DNA of 64,000 nucleotides from Owenia fusiformis. Lineage: Eukaryota; Annelida; Polychaeta; Sabellida; Oweniidae. The notes beneath the pieces are model-generated. The model was given only the letters and a program-made list of their open reading frames with translations. It had not been told where the DNA came from and did not search any database. Within the stretch, counting starts at the first letter, position 1. Each line of letters opens with the position of its first letter. This document shows, piece after piece, positions 48,993 through 59,812 of this stretch. The stretch covers positions 18,176,813-18,240,812 of the forward strand of contig CAIIXF020000002.1 in NCBI GenBank assembly GCA_903813345.2, written 5' to 3'. The position numbers and the translations under genes are program-made.

Positions 48993-51900
48993 TTAAACAG
49001 TGTATATTGAAGATTGAGTTCTACAGAACTGGCAGATCCATTTCAATTTTTTATTCTTTAGAGACACAACGGCCTCTTCCAAAAGGTCGGGTGACAGGCA
49101 TGCTTTGTGGAACCAGGCTCCACACGACTGCCTGTCACACCCCACCCACTCATCATCGGAGCCCTCTCCAATGTCACACATTAGACAATAATCATTAATT
49201 GGTTCAACATGACCTCCGTCCATGTCGTCAGCGTCGTCTGAATCGACATCAGAATCTTCATCGGACGAGTCACTGTCGAGATTAATGGTAACACTGTGGA
49301 TGGGCATCTCGAAGATGCCATCCCTGGCCCAGAACTTGGCCTCCTCCTCTTTGACATGTTGGCAGCAACGCTGCCAAAGAGTTAGACCATTCACCACGTC
49401 TTTGGTAGCGTGCTCTCTAGCCTCAAGGAAAAGCCTCTTTGCGTTTACCATATTTGGTGCACTGTTCTGGTCCGCCACGTAGCCTTTCTCAAATGCCCAT
49501 ATCAGCTCAATTGGGTTGAGCTCACAGTGGTAAGGCGGCAGGCGGATTACAGAATGGCCAGCCTCTTTGAGCAGTTGGTCTGCTCTGTATACCTTGTCCA
49601 ACTTGTTGGATTTGCAAATCATTAACAGTTCAGCCTTTATGAAATTTTCTTCATAATTTATTCCTGAAACATAATCATATTGATCAGATTTTATCAAACA
49701 ATACTTACATGAAACATGTAATTTACATGTAATAAAGTGATTCTATTCAAGATCTTTCTAAAATTGTGATAAAACAACTTGATACAACATCATCATTCTT
49801 AGACAATACTTATATTTTAGTGTTACATGTTGTTGTGTAATTATTGACAAATGTATATAAATAATTTCAGATTAATACGATAATGTTATCTGGTGTATTT
49901 TAATACTGAATGTGTAAATAACTTACCAATATATTTATATAATCAGATGTGGCCGAAGAAATGAGTCATTCTAAAGTCTGTGTGCCTTAAGAACACTATC
50001 GAGCAGAATATCATTAATTAAAAATATAGATGTTAAACACAAAAGCATACCATGTCATTCATATTATCAAAATATTAACTTAAATATGTATACATATGCG
50101 CCAGGTGGAAAGAACCAAGAATTATTAAGGAAGAAAGCCCATGGGACTATATTAAAAGGGGAAACAATCTTTTCGAATGGGTGGGCATTTATTAGAGATA
50201 AATAGCTTTCCAAAGGTAATGGCCATTTATGTTGAAATACATGATGACAATATGTTTGCCTATTTTAGGCATTCTTTTTTCTCAGAAGATGTTACGATAA
50301 AATATTGCATCCCTTTATTTGTTGAAATCAGATGTAGAGTAGACGCAACCGAGAGACGCAAATACTTTAAAGAGTTTTAGGAGGCTATTTTTAGTGAATA
50401 AAATATTGGAATAAATGTTTTAAATCCTAGAGAGATTAAAAATAAGAAAAAACAAAGTCATTTAGAAACTAATAAAGAGGAAACAACATATTTTGTACAT
50501 TTCTTAATAAGATTTATTATTACATGTAATAAGAATATTTAAATATATACAATTAACTATTTACAGTAATAAAAGTATGTTAAATTGTGAAAATGAAAGA
50601 GCCATAGCTAGAGGTACTTTAAGTCTCCTTATTTTTCAGATGATCTTACATGTATTGCAATAAAACGTATACATCCATTGATTTTATTTAAGTTTTAACA
50701 AATACTATGATAATTCCTTAAGCTATTGTTAATGTTGTTTCGTGCATGTGTGCGCTTTATCTACCTTTGCTTTGAAGCCATTCTTGAATATCTCCTTTCT
50801 TCCAACTAGTATTTGGCGTCTTGGAATCCTCCGTGCACACTGTGTGATAAGGTGCATTGTCCATAACAATAACTGCTCCTGCAGGAATGTTCACAATCAA
50901 CTGCTCTGTCAACCATTTTTCAAACCTGTTCAAGAAAGAGGATTTCATGAAAATGTGAAATATTTCTTTGCCTAAATATATGAAAATAGTGCATTATAAT
51001 ATTAGTAATCTACACCGTTTCGAATTGGTCGCCAAGGGTCATCGAAGTCAACGCAGGCTACTACGTTAATCCTATTCTGATATTACTTAAAATTTACATG
51101 GATTAATTATTCCAACGAACGAAGTTCTGTAAGGATATAGTGAAGCCCTCCGTCCGTCTGTCCGTCTGTCCGTCAGTCCGTCAGTCAGTCAGTCAGGCAG
51201 TCAGGCAGTCAGGCAGTCAGTCGAATACTAGTGGTCAGATTTTCTTCATATTTGGTGGAAAGATGTATATTGGTGAATAGTTTTACGCCAAAAAATTTTT
51301 TTCAAGATGGCCGCCAGTTTAAAAATGGCGGGAATTTTTCGCAGAAATCTTATGTTTTTCATTTTGAACCAAAATAAGAAATATGATTATTTGAGGTTTT
51401 GTTAGTATATTAACAACATCTATCTATTTTACATATATCCCGGGTTTTTCACCCTGATCCCCAGGGGCCGTAAATAGGGGATCGGGAAAACAGGAATTTG
51501 CGTTAATTTTGAGATGTTTTTGAAGTATAGTTTTATTATACTCAAATGTAAGGCAATTTAGAGTAGATTGCAAATATTGTAACGTTTTTATGATTCTGGC
51601 CTCAAAAATTTCAAAATGGCCGCCTAATGCGGTATTTTTCAATTATTTTCTGATCTCTTAAAAGTATGGCTTTATTATACTCAGTTTGAAGAAATTTCAG
51701 AGTAGATCACAATTATGGCATTGTTTTTCTGATTTGCACCTCTGAAAATTCAAAATGGCAGACTAGAGCAGTAATTCGCCATTACTTAGAGTTATCTTGA
51801 AAGTATGGTTACATGATAATACAATGATTCAAAATATTTATTGAAGGTAAGAGTAGATGGTAAATATTACATTGTGACTGTACATATTGCTGATTTATAT

Positions 51901-54900
51901 ATAGTGTTCGTTGGGATTTGCTAGTCCGTGGAGTTGCCATTTTCTAGTATTATCGTATGATCTGTAAAATGAAGCCCTCTGATTGTTAAGTTATTTTACT
52001 GTACCAATCTGTATGTGAGACTATAGCAATACAGATTGGTACAGCACAAGAACAGACATATTTCCTTGGGATTCTCTCCCTAGTAAAATGTATTGGCCTA
52101 AGATCACAGGATGAAAACTTTATGGAATGATTTGAAGTGCAATACAGGATATGTTCTGTTCCCCACATTGTGTATTAGCACTCGACTCCGACTCGTACCA
52201 ATACAGAATGTCGAGAACAGAATATATCCTACATTGCACTTCAAATCATTCAATAACTATCGGATTCTTTCTGATTAACCTTAAGGATATGCAGACAAAA
52301 ATGAAATATCCCAGTAGTATGAGTTTAAAATCCTACAGAAAATAAAGCCCACCTTTCACCATTCATTTCTTCGTGATAGTCGTTGGTTGTATTGGATCGA
52401 AATATTAGGTTTCCATCTTTCACAAACCCTTCTTCCCCCCCAGCATCCACGACAATCCATCTCCCTCCCTTCCCCAAGCCCTTGTCCGACGACCTTCCCT
52501 CTTCATCTTGCCAACCTCTTGAATGCTGGTGGTTGGCATTGCACCATGTCTCATCTAGGAATATTATCACCTTTCCTTCAGCTCTTGCCTTTTTGATCTG
52601 TAATTGAAAAAGTATGCGTTAATTGATCTCAAAATTAGATGTAAACAACATTTTTCAATAGGCATTCCAGCTTTTCCATAGAGCCATTAGTAATTACTAT
52701 ATTAAGGTGCAACTTAACATTATTTTCCATATAGGCAAATTTTATGTTGTGGCTTATTAAATGGTAATGAAATGATATATGGTGAGTATAAAGTTGTTGA
52801 ACTTTTGAGGCTCTTTAAAATAATATATTTTAATTTATTGAACACTTTATTACCTCTCTGAGGTATTTGTGCCTACACGCCACGACGTATGGACGCTCCA
52901 TTACATAAGCCCTCCCCCCTCTTCTTTTGTAACTAAACCCCATCTTTTTGAGGTAGTTCTTCAGGGTACAGTCTGCTATCGCAGCAATACCTCTGACTTT
53001 GATTTCCTAGAACAAAAAAAATATATAAATAGAAACCGCTCATGAAATATGTTTGATTATGTTACGTAAATCGAAATACTTGGTAGAAGAGGGCCTCCCT
53101 AATAGCATGCTGTTTACTGTTTTGACAGGCGGGGTCACAGGTAGTCATCTACATATTTGTCTAGTATTATTGAGTATGCTATTTTCAATGAAAACACTTC
53201 GTAATTTATATCTCATATGTTTGATTATTTTTTTTAAAAAGTAGTTAAAACATTGCCACAATTGGTGTGTCACTTGCGGGTAACTTTTCAGTGATACGAA
53301 TATGGCGATATTGAATTATGTTTTCAGCACAACTGCAATGATATTCAGGATATGTGAATGTATTGGGTATTTTTTGGTCCAAAAATTAGTTTAGCTGTTT
53401 TGTTTTTCTATGACATGTATGACGAAGTAGTTTCACATTTCCCGCCCATGTATTACGTAATCCCTTGCATTGTTATAAATTGCTAACAAATAAAATAATT
53501 TTTGGATAAAAATATAATACCTTGTTTAGAGTTTTCACGCTAAAGTGCATCTTCCTATCAAACATGTCATAAATGAGGTTCCTTACTGCGGCAACCTCAA
53601 AACTGTCCAGTTTTGACGGTTTTCCCACTCTTCGTCTCTTAGGCGTATCTGTGTTCACTTTTCTTTTCTTGAGGGGCACGTTAATCTGGAAAAATATTAA
53701 AATTGATGTTGATAGTGACAGGCCACATTTGGTGCAGTGTGCGTAATGCATTTCTACTAGTGTACAAAGCTTTCAAAGCTATCACAGACAAGAGCTCATT
53801 AATATGATTGAAACCGCCACTGTTTTTCAAGTTAAAGACGTTGACTAATTATTCCTGATATGAAAATAATCCTGATGTGAAAAATAGTATGGCTTCACCT
53901 CAAACGATTCATTGGCTCTTTTCTCCTTCTGTCTGACAGATGACCGGGATGGTATTTTGGTAGGAGTTGGTGTTGATTCCTTATGCCTGTTGATAAATTT
54001 TTTTTAAATGATTAGATTTTGTTAAATCTCATTTCTATATTAACGTTTTAATGTATTGAAGAAAATTAATCACTAACATTTGCATATTCAATGTTTGATA
54101 GAATTTTAATTGATTTGCAGATTAAACAACAATTAAACAAATAATAACCTTTTAGGTATGATTGGTTTGTTTGCTTCTTCAGAGCATGTGGCCATGGGTT
54201 CTTCAAATATGGGATCGTTCCATTCCAATTTGGGGCCACTTGTTAAGTCTATCCTGTCTTTGATAGCTTTCAGCTTTGCAGCTTCTTTCTTTTCAGCTAA
54301 AGAAGCATTGTGGTTGTCACGGATTTCTGAAATGAAAGTAAATATAAAATAAATATCATTGAGTTCATTATAAATCTACATTTATAATTGAACCTATTGC
54401 AGAATGAAACAGTCAACCCAAGGATAATTAAGATAATGAATACATTGATAAGTGAGACAATGAACCCATTAATAAATGAAACGATGAACCCATTGATTAC
54501 TGTAACAATGAACCCATTGATTACTGTAACAATGAACCCATTGATTACATAGACAATTAACCCATTGATACATGAGACAATGAACCCATTGATTACTGTA
54601 ACGATGAACCCATTGATTACTGTAAGAGTGGACCCATTTAGTAATGAGACAATGAACCAATTGATAAATGGACAATTAACCCATTGATACATGAGACAAT
54701 GAACCCATTGATTACTGTAACAATGAACCCATTGATTACATAGACAATTAACCCATTGATACATGAGACAATGAACCCATTGATTACTGTAACGATGAAC
54801 CCATTGATTACTGTAAGAGTGGACCCATTTAGTAATGAGACAATGAACCAATTGATAAATGGACAATTAACCCATTGATACATGAGACAATGAACCCATT

Positions 54901-55520
54901 GATTACTGTAACAATGTACTCATTGATTACATAGACAATTAACCCATTGATACATGAGACAATGAACCCATTGATAAATGAAACGATGAACCCATTGATT
55001 ACTGTAACAATGAACCCATTCATTATTGTAACATTGGACCAATTTATTAATGAGACAATCAACCCATTGATAAATGAGAGGATGAACGCGTTGATAAATA
55101 AGATATTGAACCCATTGATTGATACTTGGAACAATACACCCATATGATAAGACATTGATGACTGTAAGATATAACAAAAGTAACAATATTGGAAATGATG
55201 TTTAGGTTTATTTCATTATGTTTAAAATAGATGGCATACACAGCGATTGAAGTTTCACTTTCTCTTTTAGACAAATAGACCAATAGGATTTTTTTGACAC
55301 CTGTCATTTTCACTATAATATTGAAATATAACAAACCTGGATTAGCTGCCAATAACTTCGTTAACTTTGAACTCGAGCAACCTGTATATAGGATTACCCT
55401 TTCTAACAACCTGTCAACACTGTACCGTAAACTCCCAGCCCTCTTTTCCTCTGCCAAACATTGGTAAACGTGAAGTATGAAATCGTTAATAAATTTGGAG
55501 GACCTGCTTCTACGTGGCAT
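48993..55520 (-). CDS. Intron-containing IS630/Tc1/mariner-type transposase with C-terminal PHD finger (Sailor-like)
   Basis: Eight minus-strand exons join into 614 codons: 55520-55337, 54326-54149, 53986-53899, 53685-53521, 53006-52854, 52597-52353, 50925-50765 and 49663-48993. Every intron is GT-AG, and exon phases (1,2,0,0,0,2,1) match at each junction. Exon 1 (residues about 10-57) and exons 4-5 (about 168-250) look like two helix-turn-helix blocks of a DNA-binding region. The RNase H-like catalytic core shows LDETW (D271), MDNAPYH (D360) and LPPYHCELNPIELIW (E444), a good match to DDE_3 transposases. An acidic stretch follows (about 521-540), then a PHD finger with C551, C554, C567, C572, H577, C580, C602 and C605. 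The chosen ATG lies directly after a possible acceptor (TTTACATCAG|AG); an in-frame ATG 13 codons upstream is the alternative. No frameshift or stop is present, so the protein could be active or domesticated. I saw no terminal inverted repeats flanking it. Family membership is inferred from motifs. Confidence 0.88.
51130..51960. repeat. Dispersed repeat with TCCG/CAGT microsatellite, in intron 6
   Basis: It begins with a run of CCGTCTGT/CAGTCAGG repeats (about 51149-51222), followed by modules containing 'AAGATGGCCGCC' and 'AAAATGGCGGG'. Similar phrasing, including GACGGACGG, occurs at 35160-36060 and in part at 14580-14640, so this is an old dispersed family. It has no coding potential that I can see. 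Confidence 0.6.
51995..52255. repeat. Nested inverted repeats in intron 6
   Basis: TGTACCAATCTGTAT and ATACAGATTGGTACA form one hairpin near 52003-52044. A second pair (about 52123-52160 and 52212-52252) shares about 38 bases around ATGATTTGAAGTGCAAT in opposite orientation. Probably a degraded MITE inside the transposase gene. Confidence 0.65.
54395..55142. repeat. 24-bp satellite inside intron 1 of the transposase gene, with higher-order repeat
   Basis: Tandem units of about 24 bases, variants of ACAATGAACCCATTGATTAC plus TGTA. Larger blocks recur about every 190 bases (the ACATAGACAATTAACCC variant at about 54547, 54738 and 54928), so roughly eight units form a higher-order repeat. Because 24 is a multiple of three, several minus-strand frames stay open with an 8-residue repeat (NGFIVTVI-like). 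These are not exons: they lie between exon 1 and exon 2, and the gene reads through without them. Confidence 0.92.
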
Positions 55521-56078
55521 CTCTGATGTAAATAAAGAGCATAGTCTCGAAAAAAACAATTCTACAATAGGTCTTTCTCAGAATGAAAACAACCACGTAT
55601 CTAAATGTTATATGTATTATCATTTCTTTGTGAACCAAATGATACGATAAAATTGCTTGATTTATAAACTAAATGAAATTTACATTTTTTTCTGAGACTA
55701 CAAAACAATGGCTGTCGGTGAAAAACTTGATTCACATTTTTACAAACATATTCATTATACGCTGGTATGAAGCCTTGGAGACATATATTCTGGTAAATAT
55801 AATTTATTGGGGATATTTTTCGGCACTTTGGGAGAGTTTGGGACATTAAATATTCAAATTCATCAAAATGTGCCCAATTTACTACTAATCGATTAATATC
55901 CATCAGGATTGTATATCAGAGTGAAACCCACCGGGAACGTAATATGTTGTACACAGTGGTATCACGGGCCCTTCAGTGAGTAATCAGAGTTGAGGGAGTT
56001 CTGCACATTTGTTTTCTATGGGGGCGCCCTGCACTTCTATTCCCTGGCGATGTTGTTTCTGTGTTATTCTGTTTTCAG

Positions 56079-56210
56079 TGGGCCTTGCACTCTTATTACA
56101 AAGGGAGCACTTGTGTGGGCAATGTTGGCACTGGAGGAAGAAATACCTAACCTTCTTCCAACGCCAAAATGGCCAGGGAATACAGGGGTTCCATTAGCAG
56201 AAGGCAACAG
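56079..56210 (+). other. Possible upstream exon (weak)
   Basis: Follows a CTGTTTTCAG acceptor. One frame is open and protein-like over about 45 codons (contains VWAMLALEEEIPNLLPTP and then WPGNTGVPLAEGN). A second frame is open too. No clean donor in the right phase joins it to the exon at 56804, so an intermediate exon would be required. Not recognised. Confidence 0.22.
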
Positions 56211-56803
56211 GCGTTTTTCACTGGTTGTTTTCATAATATTCCTGTTGTTTTCAGGGACTTTTCAACTTTTCCATGCAAAATTTTATGATTTCCATAAAAT
56301 TGTGCATGTTGTTTTCATTTATCATTTATTTAGACTGTTGTGAGAAATTTTAGTGAAATTCTTGGAATAGTAGTGCTGGTAGTATTATAACTTTGTGCCA
56401 TCTATTAAACCTTAGTGTTAGTCTCAGACATCGGTTACTAGCATTAATTCTTTTTGGGTGCATACAGCAGTTTACCACTGCCAACTGATTTACCACCTTC
56501 AGGCTTTTGTCGCTATACCTGTCACTATAAAAAGTTCACTGACAACATGTATATACTGAAACAATATCTTTATGAATAGAGTTTTGGAGCTGACAGTATT
56601 CAGTTCAGTACTCATACCTTAGACACATAGTGCACTGCTTGACTAAAGCCTGATGCATGGCTAGTTCCATGGGCTTTTAAGGGCAAGCCCATAAGTTCAC
56701 AATACTATTTTTGATCCTAGCCTCACAGATGACCTGATGATTTTTCTAACCCATGCCTTGCCCTGGGCTATTTATCTCAAAAATGAATTTTATATATTTT
56801 CAG

Positions 56804-56948
56804 AAAGAAGTTTTTTGAGGAAGAAATCTTAGACGTTCGGGAGAAAAATAGGGTTCAGTCTCTGCTCGCAGACCAGCGAATGGCTGATGCTCTAGCACAT
56901 GCAAAACAATTACAAGAGGAAAAAGCATTAAAGACAGCATCGAAGTGA
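56804..56948 (+). CDS. Probable 3'-terminal coding exon of an unrecognised gene
   Basis: A pyrimidine-rich acceptor (TATATATTTTCAG) is followed by one open frame of 47 codons and TGA. The other two frames stop within 33 bases. The peptide is charged and helix-like (starts KKFFEEEILDVREKN, ends EEKALKTASK), as in a coiled-coil C-terminus. The first base completes a codon begun in an upstream exon, so an exon leaving two bases is needed. I could not identify that exon with confidence; a candidate acceptor lies at 56078 but its phase does not fit directly. AT-rich sequence compatible with a 3' UTR follows. The product is unknown. It lies divergent from the PHD transposase gene and could belong to the same element or be independent. 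Confidence 0.45.
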
Positions 56949-57226
56949 TGATGATATAGTTATTTGCATAGGAATTTATTTTTAATATTTATAAACATAA
57001 TGATGTGTATAGAATGAACTTTTTGTGTGCAGCAGTTCATCCTTCACTGGAACACTGAAACATTGAAAATTGGAATTGATATTATGACTCAAAGACATTA
57101 GTTGCCTGACAAAATCCTGTGTATAAGATACACTTTCCATTTTAATGAGGAATTTGAAAACACCTAGTGTGTCTGAGTGTTATATTAGTGCCATGGACAA
57201 TGACAAAACTATTTTGATATTGTAGA

Positions 57227-57549
57227 TACACTTAATTTGACTACAGTTTTAATTTGACGGATTGGCGGATTGAAAAAAAATCGCCAAATTAAAATCAGCC
57301 TATTTTCAGATGTATTTTGGAAAATCCCCAAATCACTGAATCTAAACTAAGATTTCACTTGTGGAAAAAATTCCTATTCGGATTTCAGTGCTATACCAAG
57401 ACTTACTGTAAATTGTACACATAAATCTGAAATGCTAATTTCCAGATCAATGATAAAACTTAAACTCAGTCCTGAATCTGCCAAATAAAAAGCGGCTATG
57501 ATTAAAATTGAGCAAATCCGCCAAATTAAGTAGAGTCAAATTAAGTGTA
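57227..57549. mobile_element. 323-bp TA-flanked MITE (mariner type)
   Basis: TACACTTAATTTGACT at the left and AGTCAAATTAAGTGTA at the right. Pairing continues through AATTTG(A/G)CGGATT. TA at both ends and the CACTTAATTTGAC terminus fit Tc1/mariner-type MITEs. Confidence 0.8.
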
Positions 57550-57934
57550 CCAACAGTTGCATACATTATTGATGTGCTCAGTCATACAACTATACAATGA
57601 ATGTCTTCTTAATGGAATGTATCAATATGCATTTCAAGTTATTATCAAATCATGATTTAGCTTTATGTAAAGGATTGAATATGATGAAGTTTTACAGCAT
57701 TATTCATGCGTTCGTGAAAGTATGAATTACAATAAATTGTGTATATAATTTTAATTCTTTATTTTAATTGTTGTAAACAGTTGTAAAATAGGAAAAATTA
57801 TGCAAATATTTAAGTAAACACAGTATATTTCAATATTTCCGAATTTTGAAAAATCACAATTTCGCTGACTATTAAATTGCAGATTTCACAGGGCATGCCG
57901 GACTATGATGCTTGCCCACTGTCTGATTGAAAAC

Positions 57935-58144
57935 CAGGCCCGTAGCCAGGGGGGGGGGGGTTCGCAGGGTTCGGACGAACCCCCCCCTGGCCAAAAATTC
58001 TTTCAAAATCATGCAGTTTTTCACCATTTTGAGCACTTCTCAAATGATTTTAGCCATATTTGGGCCAAAATTGCCAAATGTGAACCCCCCCCCTGGAAAT
58101 TTTGGAAACTGAACCCCCCTTGGCAAATCCTGGCTACGGGCCTG
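57935..58144. mobile_element. 210-bp C-rich MITE, CAGGCCCGTAGCCAGG ends
   Basis: CAGGCCCGTAGCCAGG at the left and CCTGGCTACGGGCCTG at the right are exact inverted repeats. G and C runs lie near the ends, and the middle matches 44820-45000. Frames through it are artefacts. Confidence 0.88.
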
Positions 58145-59073
58145 AATACTATGTTTGTATATCTACTTCATGTTTAAGTGGCTTGGTCAACGTGTCAACG
58201 CCATGTTGCACCTCAAGCTCTATTTTTATTTCTAATATTTTTGAACTATTAAGCCAGTGTAGCATTGACATTGTTGCTGGTATCCCATTTATCGCCCAAT
58301 AATACTTGACAAAGGTTTTACACATAGGTTCTGGACCGATATAAAGATGGCAGCACCAACAGAATCCAGTATTATCTTTTTCTCAAGAGAATATTTGTAA
58401 ATAAACACAGATCGATTACGATGCCATCTTTATTTAGAATTATTTCTATTGACCTTTGACGCATAACATGTATGTCCCATGAAATTACAAAACAAATCCA
58501 ACAATTATTTTGTCGCGATTCTACTACAATCGGCAATTGCACAAACATTGAAAGCACATGAAAAATACCGGGAGTTCAGTTGATCTAGTATTAAGAAAAA
58601 ATACTTAAAGATTTAATATCAAGAAAATATGAGATAAGTTATGGTAAGGAAGATCAGTGTGTAAGATGCTAGATTGAAAACTCCTAGCTAAGTATCTTAG
58701 CACGAGTGCCAAAGGGAAAGGACCAAAAGTTGTAATGGAACTTAGCAAGAAAAAGCAAACTCTAAGTGCATACCAGTCAAGAAAAAACAAACCCCATATA
58801 TCCCAAAACCATGATCTAACGTGAAAAGAAACAATGCCTAATACCCCCTCTTCCCCCCCCCCCCAACATTCAAGAACCGATATCACAATCTAAGACCAGA
58901 ACACCAAGGGACATTTCATCCATTCATTTCATTAAGTTATATACCAAAATATGCGGAATTTAATTAGCTTTAATAAGACAATATTATATTATCTTCAGTG
59001 TTGCAGAAATTGTGAAGTTTTTGATTCATGTGATTGCGACATCACAATTCACGAAAAAAAGATTTTACAATCT

Positions 59074-59812
59074 AAAAGAGTGGTATCGATATGGAGAACT
59101 TTTTGAACACACGTTTCTCTTAAACCAGTCATTAAAAAATCTAAAAATTTAACACATCGTCAATTTAATGGTCATCTTTTGAGTGATAACAATATTATTT
59201 GAAAAATATATATATACTTTTATCTATATTGTTTAGAAAACACATCAAACACTTGTTTTGTTCTCGGCATCATGTTTCCAGAGTGAAATTAAACATCTTT
59301 CCGAACCTCATTGGAACAAAACGACATAAACACAACATGTTTAAGTCTCTCAATATTGTAATTGTACTAAGGAAATTTTGGTTGATGTTAAAAAAGTATC
59401 TTGTTAATGAAATAAAAGGTTAATCTTTATTTTTATCCATTTTGGGGGGACTTTGTTTTAATTTTTTTAGTACTTTTTTAAAATCAACCAAAAATTCCTT
59501 TGTATAACTATAATATTGAGAGGTCTAAAAACATGTTGTGTATGTTACTTTGTTTCAACAAGGTTCGGAAAGACATTTTATAATTTCATTCTCAAGAATT
59601 GGTAGAAAGGAGCAAAAACAATTGCACTAACCAATCAAAAAAGGTTAATAAAAACAGTTATATAAAATATTTCTAAATAATTTTCGCATTAAATTGTTGT
59701 CAATCAGTCAACATTACGTAAAATACCGTGTTTTTTTACAAAATGTTTTCAATGATTGGTTTAAGAGAAAAACATTGTTGAATTCAGTTCTCCATATCAA
59801 TACCAATCCTTT
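59074..59812. mobile_element. Foldback element with arms of about 330-350 bp
   Basis: Arms 59074-59402 and 59466-59812 pair in reverse complement: TGGTATCGATATGGAGAACT, TTTCTCTTAAACCA(G/A)TCATT, TCTTTCCGAACC, ACACAACATGTTT and TTTTGGTTGATGTTAAAAAA. Loop about 63 bases. No coding capacity. Confidence 0.85.

Noticed and set aside
49222-49625. Plus-strand frames opposite exon 8 of the transposase
   Set aside because: Shadows of the real minus-strand coding exon.
54297-55155. Minus-strand frames up to 189 codons with NGFIVTVI repeats
   Set aside because: Intron 1 satellite of the transposase gene; exon 1 joins exon 2 in phase without it.
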